Source of the DNA: Pseudomonas putida NBRC 14164
GTDB taxonomy: Bacteria > Pseudomonadota > Gammaproteobacteria > Pseudomonadales > Pseudomonadaceae
Reading direction: 5' to 3'
Assembly (NCBI RefSeq): GCF_000412675.1
Contig: NC_021505.1
Location: 3,466,501 to 3,530,500, forward strand
Length of the DNA: 64,000 nucleotides
The notes under the pieces were generated by a model, which made no database searches, was not told the origin of the DNA, and saw only the letters and a program-made list of their open reading frames with translations. Positions within the stretch are counted from its first letter, which is position 1; each line of letters opens with the position of its first letter. Made by a program: the position numbers and the translations under genes. This document shows positions 8,678 through 17,367 of this stretch, piece after piece.

Positions 8678-9622
8678 TCAGGCGCCCGATGGCCACGCAG
8701 TGGGCCCAGACACCGCATTGACGCCCTCCAGCGTCGCAAACGAAATGTCTTTCGCCGTGAGCAGGAAATCACTCATGTAAGGCACTTCGAGCATGTCGCT
8801 GCGTACTGCTGCGAACAGGGTGGCCTGCAACCCTGCTTCGCCCAGGCGCCTGGCCAGCACATAGCCACGGGAGGTGTACTCGTGCACCGCCCAGTTCGGC
8901 AGGCAGCAAACGCCACGGCCGCTGGCCACCAACTGCATCATCATCACGGTCATTTCTGCAGTACGTACCTGGGCAGGTTCGATGTCGGCCGGGTCGAAGA
9001 AACGGGTGAAGATGTCCAGGCGGTTGCGCTCGATCGGGTACGTGATCAGGGTCTGACTGGCAATGTCGTCAGGTTGCAGATACGGCTTTTCGCGCAGGGG
9101 ATGATGTTTGTCGATGGCCAGCATGGCCTCGTACCCGAACAACGGCACGTACGTGATACCGGGCAGGGTCACCGGGTCGGACGTCACCACAAGGTCGAGG
9201 TCACCCCGCTCCAGGGCCGGCAGCGGCGCGAACGACAACCCCGATGCCAGGTCCAGTTCGACTTCCGGCCAGGCGCAGCGAAACTCGTCCAGCGAGGGCA
9301 TCAGCCATTGATAGCAACTGTGGCACTCGATGGCGATGTGCAGCCGGTCGGCCGTGCCGCCTGCCAGCTTGCTCAGGTTGCGCTCCGTTGTGCGGATCAG
9401 CGGCAGCACCTGGTCGGCCAGCTGCAGCAGCTTGAGCCCCGCGGTGGTGAAGCGTACGGGTTTGGACTTGCGCACAAACACGGGCATGCCAACGCGGGTT
9501 TCCAGCTCCCGAAACTGGTGCGATAGCGCCGACTGGGTCAGGTGCAGGCGTTCGGCAGCCTCGGGCACGCTGTCCGTTTCGCGCAAGGCATGCAGAGTGC
9601 GTAGGTGTCTCAAGTCAATCAT
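8678..9622 (-). CDS. MetR-like LysR-family regulator
   Basis: 314 residues. The N-terminal winged helix (MIDLRHLRTLHALRETDS, then ERLHLTQSALSHQF) and the C-terminal effector domain (IAIECHSCYQWLMPSLDEF) match MetR, which senses homocysteine and activates methionine synthesis genes. ATG 9622 was chosen over the longer open frame because the MetR-type N-terminus begins there. It lies 16 bases after mesD in the same direction. A perfect MetR consensus stands upstream of mesX, so this protein most likely controls its own operon. A separate chromosomal MetR may exist elsewhere. Confidence 0.85.
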   Translation of the reverse strand: MIDLRHLRTLHALRETDSVPEAAERLHLTQSALSHQFRELETRVGMPVFVRKSKPVRFTTAGLKLLQLADQVLPLIRTTERNLSKLAGGTADRLHIAIECHSCYQWLMPSLDEFRCAWPEVELDLASGLSFAPLPALERGDLDLVVTSDPVTLPGITYVPLFGYEAMLAIDKHHPLREKPYLQPDDIASQTLITYPIERNRLDIFTRFFDPADIEPAQVRTAEMTVMMMQLVASGRGVCCLPNWAVHEYTSRGYVLARRLGEAGLQATLFAAVRSDMLEVPYMSDFLLTAKDISFATLEGVNAVSGPTAWPSGA

Positions 9623-9638
9623 GAGCAGAAGGCAACGC

Positions 9639-10682
9639 TCAGGCCACGCCAAGGTTGCCAGAGAGTTCCCTGCGGACGATTGCTGCACCCGCACTCAACG
9701 CTCTGAGCTTGCCGCTGGCGACCCTGCGCGGTAAAGGCGCCATGCCACAGTTGGTGCAAGGATAGAGCTTGTCTGCCTCTACAAATTGCAGGGCCTTGCG
9801 CAGGGTATTGGCCACTTCCTCGGGGGTTTCAATGGTGTGGCTGGCCACGTCGATCGCGCCGACCATCACCTTCTTGCCTCGGATCAGCTCAAGCAGGTCC
9901 ATGGGTACATGGGAGTTGTGGCATTCCAGCGAAATGATATCGATGCTGGACTTCTGCAGCTTGGGGAAGGCTTCTTCATATTGCCGCCACTCTGATCCCA
10001 AGGTCTTTTTCCAGTCCGTGTTGGCTTTGATGCCGTAGCCATAGCAGATATGCACAGCGGTTTCACACTTGAGGCCTTCGATGGCCCTTTCCAAAGTGGC
10101 GACCCCCCAGTCATTTACCTCATCAAAGAAGACGTTGAAGGCGGGCTCATCGAACTGGATGATGTCAACACCGGCAGCCTCCAGCTCCCTGGCTTCCTGG
10201 TTGAGGATTTTGGCAAATTCCCAGGCCAGTTTTTCACGGCTTTTGTAATGGCTGTCATACAGCGTATCGATCATGGTCATGGGGCCTGGCAGCGCCCACT
10301 TGATGGGCTGACTGGTCTGCTGGCGCAGGAACCTGGCATCGTCGACAAACACCGGGTTTTTCCGGGCAACGGCACCCACCACCGTCGGTACGCTGGCATC
10401 ATAACGGTCACGGATCCTGACGGTTTCGCGGTTCTCGAAATCAACGCCGCTCAGGTGCTCAATGAAGGTCGTCACAAAATGTTGGCGCGTTTGCTCACCA
10501 TCACTGACGATATCAATGCCGGCGTTTTGCTGCTCCTGCAACGACAAGCGCAGGGCATCCTGTTTGCCTTCGATCAACGCCTCATCCTGCAATTTCCAGG
10601 GTGACCAGAGCGTTTCGGGTTCTGCGAGCCAGGAGGGTTTAGGCAAACTGCCGGCAGTCGAGGTGGGTAACAGCTTTTTCAC
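9639..10682 (-). CDS. mesD: Core-MetE type methionine synthase (MesD family)
   Basis: 347 residues that match only the C-terminal catalytic barrel of cobalamin-independent methionine synthase; the N-terminal folate-binding half of MetE is absent. Zinc-ligand positions are visible: HICYG-type His/Cys, the glutamate in SLECHNSH, and the C-terminal YPCTNCGMAPLP cysteine. The immediate upstream partner is a DUF1852 gene, and published work on folate-independent methionine synthases showed that MesD works with DUF1852 (MesX) and needs oxygen. Both genes occur here as a pair. The start is a GTG (10682); no nearer ATG would keep the conserved N-terminus KKLLPTSTAGSLPKP. Confidence 0.87.
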   Translation of the reverse strand: MKKLLPTSTAGSLPKPSWLAEPETLWSPWKLQDEALIEGKQDALRLSLQEQQNAGIDIVSDGEQTRQHFVTTFIEHLSGVDFENRETVRIRDRYDASVPTVVGAVARKNPVFVDDARFLRQQTSQPIKWALPGPMTMIDTLYDSHYKSREKLAWEFAKILNQEARELEAAGVDIIQFDEPAFNVFFDEVNDWGVATLERAIEGLKCETAVHICYGYGIKANTDWKKTLGSEWRQYEEAFPKLQKSSIDIISLECHNSHVPMDLLELIRGKKVMVGAIDVASHTIETPEEVANTLRKALQFVEADKLYPCTNCGMAPLPRRVASGKLRALSAGAAIVRRELSGNLGVA

Positions 10683-10706
10683 GAGGTAAAACCTTATATA
10701 AGTTAA

Positions 10707-11693
10707 TCAGCAGGCGTAATTGGCGGACCACTGCTCAAGCATCGCGTGGTGCGGTTTGATAAAGTGCTCCTCGACAAACTGCCCCTGCTCGATGGCCAAC
10801 CGGCTACGCTCCTCCCGGTCATAAACAATACGGGTCAGCGAGTAATCCTGATGCTGCAAGCTGGGCCGATAGCACTTCCCTGCGGCAGAATTTGCATTGT
10901 AGATTTCGGGACGATAGATTTTCTGGAACGTGTCCATCGTGCTAACGGTGCTGATCAACTCAAGGTTGGTGTAGTCACTGAGCAAATCGCCCGAAAAATA
11001 GAAGGCCAACGGCGCAACACTGTTGGGCGGCATAAAATAACGCACCTTCAAGCCCATCTTCTCGAAATAAGTATCCGTCAAGGAGTACTCATCCTGCTGA
11101 TATTCAAAGCCCAACACAGGATGCTGATTATCCGTTCGATGGTAGGTCTTGCTGCTGGAAACACTCAAGCAGATAACCGGAGGTTTGTCGAAGTGCCGCT
11201 GATACGTGCTTGAGTTCACGAAGTGCTTGAACAGCTTGCCGTGCAGCTCTCCGAAATGCTCTGGCGTGCTGAACACAGGCTGGTTGGCATTGTGCCCCAG
11301 CAGCACTACGCTGAAATCGTAATCGCGCACGTAGGAAGAAAAATTATTCCCTACCATGCCCGCGATGCGCTCGCCGGTTTGTCGGTCGATAACAGTCGTT
11401 TTCAATATTTCAATCAGCGGCAGCGCCTGATCGCTGCCCTCGGCATCGATACTCATCTCGACGGAAATGATGTCAAGCTCGACGGCGTAGCGGTCGCCTT
11501 TGGGGTTATCCCAATGCGCCAGGGCGTTGAAGCGGTTATCTATCATCCCGAAGGTGCTGCGCAAGTTCTCTTGCCGGCTCGCGCCCCTCGCCAGGTTGGC
11601 GAAGTTGGTGGTAATGCGGGTGTTCTCGGACGGGTGATAGTGCTCGTCGAAGCGAATGCTCTTGATGGAAAACTTGAAGTCTTTATTCGTCAT
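10707..11693 (-). CDS. mesX: DUF1852 protein MesX, partner of MesD
   Basis: 328 residues, the normal size for DUF1852. The frame is open upstream to 11819, but the family N-terminus begins at MTNKDFKFSIKSIRFDE, and the upstream extension covers the MetR box, so ATG 11693 is taken. The protein has no signal peptide or membrane segment and should act in the cytosol with MesD in methionine formation without methyl-folate. The methyl donor is not evident from the sequence. It is first gene of the mesX-mesD-metR-like operon (gaps of 24 and 16 bases). Confidence 0.86.
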   Translation of the reverse strand: MTNKDFKFSIKSIRFDEHYHPSENTRITTNFANLARGASRQENLRSTFGMIDNRFNALAHWDNPKGDRYAVELDIISVEMSIDAEGSDQALPLIEILKTTVIDRQTGERIAGMVGNNFSSYVRDYDFSVVLLGHNANQPVFSTPEHFGELHGKLFKHFVNSSTYQRHFDKPPVICLSVSSSKTYHRTDNQHPVLGFEYQQDEYSLTDTYFEKMGLKVRYFMPPNSVAPLAFYFSGDLLSDYTNLELISTVSTMDTFQKIYRPEIYNANSAAGKCYRPSLQHQDYSLTRIVYDREERSRLAIEQGQFVEEHFIKPHHAMLEQWSANYAC

Positions 11694-11769
11694 GACCGGG
11701 AGCCTGCTCAAATATCCATATTCTCTATAATTAGCCGGTATTTTAGGTTGGGGGCATGACCGAGGGAAC

Positions 11770-11782
11770 TGAATTGATTTCA
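11770..11782 (-). promoter_or_regulatory. MetR box upstream of mesX
   Basis: TGAATTGATTTCA matches the MetR consensus TGAAnnnnnTTCA exactly. It lies 76 bases before the mesX start, a usual activator distance, and the MetR-like gene is the third gene of the same operon. Confidence 0.72.
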
Positions 11783-11890
11783 CAGAACCTTTAGCCATCC
11801 TCATGACGGGCGCGGGCAATAATGCGAAAGATTCGCCAGGTTAATGTGTGCCCTACCACCACTCGATGATCGCCGCGCTCCAAACGGCGC

Positions 11891-13519
11891 TCAGGCATCG
11901 TTGCCATCGCCGCCAGGCTCCCGCGCCGGTGCGGCAAACCACTTGTCCCGCGGCACCCACTTCTCCTGCACCGGGTCCCCCAGGTAATGCGGCGACATGA
12001 TCTGCACCCCATATTCGTTGAACACGTCCTGGATGTTGGCGTGCAGCAGGCTCAGCAACTCCGCACGCGGCCTTGGCGCGCTAGGCACTGCCTGGGCCAC
12101 CAGGCGGTATTCGGGGTAGAAGTCCGAAAGCCCGGTCTGGAACACCTGCGGGCTGGGGTTTTGCAGAATGCCATCGGTGCGCTGCGCCGCTTCCACCAGC
12201 ATCGCCTCAACCTGGCGCCAGGGCGTGTCATAGCCGATGGTGACCACGGTATCGACAATGTAGCCCTGCCCTTGCACCACCCGCGAATAGTTGCGCGTCA
12301 CCGAACCGGTGATCATTGAATTGGGCAGGGTCAGCACCTCGCCAAGGCCGGTGCGAATGGTGGTGTTGAAAATGCCGACTTCGGTCACCGTGCCTTCGTT
12401 GTCGCCTACCCTCACGTATTCGCCAGCCTTCAGTGTGCGCGAGTAGGTCAGGATCAGCCCTGCCGCCGCCTGTCCCACCACGCTTGTGGCACCCAGCGAA
12501 ATCATCAGGCCCAACAGCACCGAAAGCCCTTTGAAGGCATCGGTACCAGAGCCGGGCAGGTACGGGTAAGCCATGACCAGGGCAAACAGCCAGATCGCCA
12601 GCGAAGTGAGCCGTGTCGTGGGCCGCAGAGTTTCTTCGGTCAGCCACTTCAATGTGCCCGGGCGGGCCATCCGCTCCAGCACGCGCCGGCTGAAACCGCT
12701 GATGCCACGGGCGATGAAGAAAATCATGACGGCCACGGCAATACCGGGGATGGCGTGCAGGATGCCGTCGAGCAGGTAGCGCAGCAGGTCGAGCAGGTGC
12801 AGGTTGAGGCTTTCGCCCCACGGCCGGGTGTAAGGGAACTGCGACAGCACGAAGCTCAGCCACTGGTAGCTGAGCAAAAGCACGATCACCCAATACATCA
12901 GGCGCAGCAGACGGTCGATGAGGTAGTACACGTACTGCATGTCGAACAATGGCAGCTGGCCTACCTTGATCTGCCGCGCGCGCTCACGCATCAACTGCGT
13001 CAGGCGCCCGCGCAGCTTGCGCCGGCCCAGGTTGGCGCCCTTGATAAGCACCACGAACACCAGTGTGGCGATGGCGGAAAAGCCCAGCGCCTTGAGCATA
13101 AAACGCAAGCTGCGCGCCTCGCCGGTTTCGTCCACTACCTGGCGCAAGGTGGCCGCTGCCTGCTCGGCGGCCGCGCGGGTGTCGCCGCCCTCCACGCCCA
13201 GGTCCTGCGGCGCGACGATGAAGGCCCGGCGCCCACCCAGCAGCACCAGGTGGCTGTTGACGATCGGGTCAATGCTCACCTTGAGCTCGTCGGTGCCGCG
13301 CAGTGCCTCCTCGATCACCGACGTGGCCCGCTGCACGCGGGCAGCAGGCGTTTCGCCCAGCAGTGTGGCGTGTAACGTGATAATGCTGCGGTTGGCGATT
13401 TGCAGTTCTGCCGGCTCACCCGGTATGCCATCGGTGGCGCTGCCGATGGCCTCCTTGCCCTGCCCCATCGTCGGCAGCAAGGCGCACAGCACCAGCAACA
13501 CAGTCAAAAGGCGATTCAT
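11891..13519 (-). CDS. MscS-family mechanosensitive channel with periplasmic N-domain
   Basis: 542 residues: a signal peptide (MNRLLTVLLVLCALLPTMGQG), a periplasmic region to about residue 145, four to five membrane helices, then the MscS pore helix and beta domain (LMISLGATSVVGQAAAGLILTYSR, then AGEYVRVGDNEGTVTEVGIF and TLPNSMI). It should release solutes under hypo-osmotic stress. ATG 13519 follows GGGAG; the open frame upstream lacks a signal peptide. The Gly/Ala-rich pore stretch is intact. It is divergent from a DUF533 gene. Confidence 0.93.
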   Translation of the reverse strand: MNRLLTVLLVLCALLPTMGQGKEAIGSATDGIPGEPAELQIANRSIITLHATLLGETPAARVQRATSVIEEALRGTDELKVSIDPIVNSHLVLLGGRRAFIVAPQDLGVEGGDTRAAAEQAAATLRQVVDETGEARSLRFMLKALGFSAIATLVFVVLIKGANLGRRKLRGRLTQLMRERARQIKVGQLPLFDMQYVYYLIDRLLRLMYWVIVLLLSYQWLSFVLSQFPYTRPWGESLNLHLLDLLRYLLDGILHAIPGIAVAVMIFFIARGISGFSRRVLERMARPGTLKWLTEETLRPTTRLTSLAIWLFALVMAYPYLPGSGTDAFKGLSVLLGLMISLGATSVVGQAAAGLILTYSRTLKAGEYVRVGDNEGTVTEVGIFNTTIRTGLGEVLTLPNSMITGSVTRNYSRVVQGQGYIVDTVVTIGYDTPWRQVEAMLVEAAQRTDGILQNPSPQVFQTGLSDFYPEYRLVAQAVPSAPRPRAELLSLLHANIQDVFNEYGVQIMSPHYLGDPVQEKWVPRDKWFAAPAREPGGDGNDA

Positions 13520-13673
13520 TGCGCACTCCCTGGCCCATGGCACGAACAGCGTTGCTGTAGTGATAGCACAGCCTCCACCGGCCGGGCCCAGGGGCCAGAC
13601 GGTCATGGCGAATCGCCTTGAGAGGGCTATCGTTGCTTGTCTGGGCAACGACTACCGAGCGAGGGGCGCAGCC

Positions 13674-14339
13674 ATGAACACCAGTGATCTACTCGAACAG
13701 TTGCTGCGCGCCGGGCAAGGCTCGCAAGGGCGTCAAGGCAGCGGCGGCATGTCATGGCAAGACGGCCTGGGCGGGTTGGGCGGCTTGCTGGGTGGCCTGT
13801 TGGGTGGCCGTGCTGGCAGCGGCACGGGCGGCTTGCCCCAGGGGCGCTCTGCGGGCGGCACCAATTTGGCCGCCCTGGCGTCGCTGGGCATGATGGCGTT
13901 CCAGGCCTATCAAAGCTGGCAGCGCAGCCAGGCGACAGCCCCGCAACAGGCGGTGCGTACTGTCGATCAGTTGTCCGGCCCCGAGGCCGAGGACCACAGC
14001 CATGCCATCTTGCGCGCGCTGATTGCGGCAGCCAAGGCAGACGGCCGCATCGACCACCAGGAAGAGCAACTGATTTACGCTGAAATCAAACGTCAAACCA
14101 GCGACCCACAGCTACAGCAATGGCTGGATGAAGAAGTCAGCAAGCCGCTCGATGTTGCCGAAGTGGCCCAGTCGGCACGGGACCCGGCCATGGCAGCAGA
14201 AATGTACCTGGCCAGCGTGATGCTGGTGGATGACCAGCAGGACGCCGAGCGGGCCTACCTTGACGAACTGGCCAGCGCACTGCAAATCGACCCGGCATTG
14301 CAGGTGCATCTGGAACAGCAAGCCAAGGCAGGTGCCTGA
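13674..14339 (+). CDS. DUF533 / TerB-like protein (YebE family)
   Basis: 221 residues. The N-terminal 65 residues are glycine-rich (QDGLGGLGGLLGGLLGG repeats) and could insert as a flexible or membrane-seeking segment. The C-terminal TerB-like helical domain (ILRALIAAAKADGRIDHQEEQLI) carries the acidic metal-binding pattern D-G-x-I-D. YebE-type proteins are envelope-stress induced in other Gammaproteobacteria, but no direct function is known. GAGGGG precedes the ATG at 13674. Confidence 0.82.
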   Translation: MNTSDLLEQLLRAGQGSQGRQGSGGMSWQDGLGGLGGLLGGLLGGRAGSGTGGLPQGRSAGGTNLAALASLGMMAFQAYQSWQRSQATAPQQAVRTVDQLSGPEAEDHSHAILRALIAAAKADGRIDHQEEQLIYAEIKRQTSDPQLQQWLDEEVSKPLDVAEVAQSARDPAMAAEMYLASVMLVDDQQDAERAYLDELASALQIDPALQVHLEQQAKAGA

Positions 14340-14460
14340 ACGGGCTGTCAATTTACCCAGTGCAAACCAGACGTCTGAGGGACTGCGAAAAAGCTGTCGG
14401 TCAGTCGCGGCCTCTGAATGAGGGCTGAAACCGATGCGGCCAGTTTCTGCATTGCGGGGG

Positions 14461-14503
14461 TTGCCATGAATATATGGAAATACGTATATTCGGCTTTCCA
14501 TAT
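14461..14503 (+). promoter_or_regulatory. arsR promoter with overlapping ArsR operator
   Basis: TTGCCA (14461-14466) and TATATT (14485-14490), separated by 18 bases, form a good sigma-70 promoter. A perfect 9-base inverted repeat, ATATGGAAA (14472-14480) and TTTCCATAT (14495-14503), brackets the -10 element. That is where an ArsR dimer would block RNA polymerase until arsenite binds. Confidence 0.65.
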
Positions 14504-14517
14504 GTATTGGTGCCGCG

Positions 14518-14865
14518 ATGATCACTCCGCCCGATGTCTTCAAATGCCTGGCTGACGAAACCCGCGCTCGCGCCACCCTGCTCATCGCCGGCCTGGGAGA
14601 GCTTTGTGTGTGCGAACTGATGTGCGCGTTGGGCGACAGCCAGCCGAAGATCAGCCGCCATCTGGCGCAGCTGCGCAGCAATGGCATGTTGCTGGACCGG
14701 CGCCAGGGCCAATGGGTGTATTACCGCCTTAATCCAGCGCTGCCCGCCTGGGTTCACGAGATGCTGCAGGTCACCTTGCAGGCCAATTCGCAATGGTTGG
14801 CCGACAACACACTTCGGCTCAAGTGCATGGACGACCGCCCCGTTCGCGACGCCGCCTGTTGTTGA
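14518..14865 (+). CDS. arsR: ArsR-family arsenite-responsive repressor
   Basis: 115 residues of the ArsR/SmtB winged helix. The metal-sensing motif ELCVCEL lies at the start of the DNA-recognition helix-turn-helix (DSQPKISRHLAQLR), as in classical ArsR. Extra cysteines (CMDD, and a terminal AACC) could add a third ligand. It directly follows the palindrome-bearing promoter and heads arsC and arsH, so it should repress this operon. Confidence 0.93.
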   Translation: MITPPDVFKCLADETRARATLLIAGLGELCVCELMCALGDSQPKISRHLAQLRSNGMLLDRRQGQWVYYRLNPALPAWVHEMLQVTLQANSQWLADNTLRLKCMDDRPVRDAACC

Positions 14866-14931
14866 TCACCCTTTCGGCCCTGGCACTGCGCCGGCGCCCC
14901 TGACGTCCGCCACGAAGCAAAGGAGCCCTCC

Positions 14932-15402
14932 ATGCGAGTCCTGTTCATGTGCACGGCCAACAGCTGCCGCAGCATCCTTTCTGAAGCGCTGTTCAACCAC
15001 CTTGCCCCGGCAGGTTTCGAAGCGATCAGTTCAGGCAGCTTCCCCAAGGGGCAAGTATTGCCCCGTAGCCTGAGCACGCTGGAGCAGGCCGGTATTTCGA
15101 CTGCTGGCCTGAGTAGCAAGGGCAACGACGCATTCGAGGGCAACCCGCCAGACATCGTCATTACCGTCTGCAACAGGGCCGCCGGCGAAGCCTGCCCGGT
15201 GTATTTCGGACCCGCGCTGAAGTCGCACTGGGGGCTGGAAGACCCGTCGGATGTGGTGGGTGACGAGGCGCCAGTCGACGCGGCCTTCCAGGCCACGCTG
15301 GCCCACATCGAATCGCGCTGCCGAGCCTTCTTCGCCCTTCCATTCGCTAGCCTCGACCGTGATCAGCTCAAGCACGCGCTGGATCGCATCGGCACGCAAT
15401 AA
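14932..15402 (+). CDS. arsC: Arsenate reductase, low-molecular-weight phosphatase type
   Basis: 156 residues that reduce arsenate to arsenite. The phosphatase loop C-x5-R is CTANSCR at residues 7-13, the redox cysteine pair is in VCNRAAGEACPVYFG, and the general acid lies in HWGLEDPSD. This is the thioredoxin-dependent fold, not the glutaredoxin ArsC of plasmid R773. AAGGAG precedes the start. Its product is normally exported by ArsB or Acr3, yet no such gene sits in this operon. Confidence 0.93.
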   Translation: MRVLFMCTANSCRSILSEALFNHLAPAGFEAISSGSFPKGQVLPRSLSTLEQAGISTAGLSSKGNDAFEGNPPDIVITVCNRAAGEACPVYFGPALKSHWGLEDPSDVVGDEAPVDAAFQATLAHIESRCRAFFALPFASLDRDQLKHALDRIGTQ

Positions 15403-15415
15403 GCAGGAGTAAAAA

Positions 15416-16117
15416 ATGTCCGATCATCTCCCCAACCTCGACCTCGCGTTGTTCGATCTGCCCCCAACGGCAACCGTTGCCAGCGAGCACAAACCACGCA
15501 TCCTGCTGCTGTATGGGTCTACCCGCGAACGCTCTTTCAGCCGCTTGCTGGTAGAGGAAGCCGCGCGCCTGCTGGAGCACTTCGGCGCCGAGACCAGAAC
15601 CTTCGACCCTTCTGGCCTGCCGCTGCCTGACGATGCGCCGGTGGAGCACCCCAAGGTGCAGGAATTGCGCGAGCTGGTGCAATGGTCGGAGGGCCAGGTC
15701 TGGTGCTCGCCGGAGCGCCATGGGGCGATGTCTGCGGTGTTCAAGGCGCAGATCGACTGGGTGCCCCTGGCGATGGGCGCCGTTCGCCCCACCCAGGGCA
15801 AGACCTTGGCGGTGATGCAGGTGTGTGGTGGCTCGCAGTCGTTCAACGTGGTCAACCAGCTGCGGGTGCTTGGCCGCTGGATGCGGATGTTCACTGTGCC
15901 GAACCAGTCTTCCGTACCCAAGGCCTACCTGGAATTCGATGAGGCTGGCCGCATGAAACCTTCGCCGTACTACGACCGCGTGGTGGATGTGATGGAGGAG
16001 TTGGTAAAGTTCACCGTGCTGCTACGCGACCGTCAGGATTACCTGGTGGACCGCTATTCGGAGCGCAAGGAAACCGCCGAACAGCTATCTGCCCGCGTCA
16101 ATCAGCGATCAATCTGA
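15416..16117 (+). CDS. arsH: ArsH, NADPH-dependent FMN oxidoreductase
   Basis: 233 residues with the flavodoxin-like fold. GSTRERSFS binds the FMN phosphate, and [20 protein letters not shown] is the conserved ArsH segment. ArsH enzymes oxidise trivalent methylarsenicals and quench oxidative stress. The gene follows arsC by 13 bases after AGGAG, in the same operon. A hairpin 20 bases after its stop probably ends the transcript. Confidence 0.95.
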   Translation: MSDHLPNLDLALFDLPPTATVASEHKPRILLLYGSTRERSFSRLLVEEAARLLEHFGAETRTFDPSGLPLPDDAPVEHPKVQELRELVQWSEGQVWCSPERHGAMSAVFKAQIDWVPLAMGAVRPTQGKTLAVMQVCGGSQSFNVVNQLRVLGRWMRMFTVPNQSSVPKAYLEFDEAGRMKPSPYYDRVVDVMEELVKFTVLLRDRQDYLVDRYSERKETAEQLSARVNQRSI

Positions 16118-16137
16118 AGCGGCTGCACGGCCCGCTT

Positions 16138-16166
16138 GCACCAGGATGGCTAGCCCACCCTGGTGC
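16138..16166. terminator. Hairpin terminator between arsH and the small disordered gene
   Basis: GCACCAGG and CCTGGTGC form an 8-base stem, and the enclosed TGG/CCA and GGC/GCC can extend it. CGCTTTAG follows on the plus strand. Two genes converge on it, so it may act in both directions, although the T-run is weak. Confidence 0.5.
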
Positions 16167-16179
16167 GCTTTAGCGACAA

Positions 16180-16497
16180 TCAGCGGTCTTGGTCACGCTG
16201 CGGGTTATCGCGTTGCGATTGCTGGCCGCCCATGCGGTCTTTATCCGCCTGGTTCTGCTGGTCGGTTACATTGTCTGCAGGCCGGCCGCCTTTGCTACCG
16301 GTATCGCTGGAACGGTCCCAGTCCTTGTTCATCTTGTCTTCGGGCTTCTGCCCTGGCTGGTTATGACCCGGTTGTTGCTGGTTCGGCATGCCACCGCCCG
16401 AGCCTTGACCGCCTTGCTGCCCGGTACCCGCGGTGTTGCTGCCCGCACCGGTGTCAGCATTGCCCTGATTGCCGCCCTTGTCTTGATTATTAGCCAT
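16180..16497 (-). CDS. Small intrinsically disordered hydrophilic protein
   Basis: 105 residues made almost wholly of Gly, Gln, Asn, Asp, Ser, Lys and Arg, with no hydrophobic core, no cysteine and no signal peptide (it begins MANNQDKGGNQGNADTG). Composition is like hydrophilins and stress-dehydrin proteins. GAGGTAA 6 bases before the ATG is a strong ribosome site and argues that it is a real gene. No family recognised; a role in desiccation or osmotic protection is only a guess from composition. Confidence 0.72.
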   Translation of the reverse strand: MANNQDKGGNQGNADTGAGSNTAGTGQQGGQGSGGGMPNQQQPGHNQPGQKPEDKMNKDWDRSSDTGSKGGRPADNVTDQQNQADKDRMGGQQSQRDNPQRDQDR

Positions 16498-16781
16498 GAT
16501 CGCTTACCTCAAGTCAGACACAGAAAGGCCTGTGTATTCGTACGACTGCGGCTTTGCTGGCGTGGCTGTATTTATTCGCCGCCTTTCGGATAAGCGATAC
16601 CAAATGCAGCGACTTGATACTGAGTCGCGCTAAATACCGATGTGCTGCAGGACGAAGCTCTGGGGAAACAGGCACGCCGTGTCCAGAAAAATTGGGGCAA
16701 TTCATCTGTTTAAGCTGATCTGTAGCGCTGCATGGCTTATCCTTGTGCCTCGCAATCAACTTCGAAGCAGTGAATTGAACA

Positions 16782-17291
16782 ATGGGTTTTGAACAACTAG
16801 CTGAGCTACGTGACCGCCTGCGGGCGGAGAAAGTGCAGGAAAAGGCCGAAAGCCCGAAGCCCCCCAAGCGCAAGTCTCCGCCCCAGGCGAAGCCTCGTGA
16901 GCAGGACCCGGCGGTAGCGGCGATCTGGCCGTTGCAGAAGCATTTTCCACTGGCCTTCCCTGTCAATCCGGCCCCCAAGGTTCCGCTCAAAGAAGGCATC
17001 TTCAAGGATGCCGAGCAACACCTGGAGCTGCTTGGCATCACCAGTGAACAGCTCAAGCTGGGTATTTCCACCTGGTGCCGGGGCACCCGTTACTGGGCAA
17101 GCATGGTCGAGAACGCCCCGCGTCTGGACTTGAATGGCCAGGTCGCCGGTATTGTGACCGCCACTCAGGCGATCCATGCGAAGCAGCAAGCTGCTCGCCA
17201 TCGCGGCCAGGACCGACGCAATCGTGCCAAGTCGAAAGCACGTGCTGCGGCCCCCGTTGCCGAGACCGCGGCCGAGCAGGCTCCAGACTGA
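16782..17291 (+). CDS. ProQ/FinO-domain RNA-binding protein
   Basis: 169 residues. A charged N-terminal linker (KPPKRKSPPQAKPRE) precedes the ProQ/FinO domain, about residues 45-135, with WPLQKHFPLAF, PLKEGIFKDAE and the RNA-contact region WCRGTRYWASM. A basic, alanine-rich tail follows. Such proteins bind structured sRNAs and mRNA 3' ends as chaperones. The ribosome site is weak (GAATTGAACA), so the start is less certain than the domain. The stop almost abuts the 3' end of decayed sequence on the other strand. Confidence 0.9.
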   Translation: MGFEQLAELRDRLRAEKVQEKAESPKPPKRKSPPQAKPREQDPAVAAIWPLQKHFPLAFPVNPAPKVPLKEGIFKDAEQHLELLGITSEQLKLGISTWCRGTRYWASMVENAPRLDLNGQVAGIVTATQAIHAKQQAARHRGQDRRNRAKSKARAAAPVAETAAEQAPD

Positions 17292-17367
17292 ATTCAGACG
17301 AAACAGTCGAAGGGTTGGCGCTGCTTGTGCGCATCGCCAACCAGCACATCCTCGCGCTGAAGATCAG

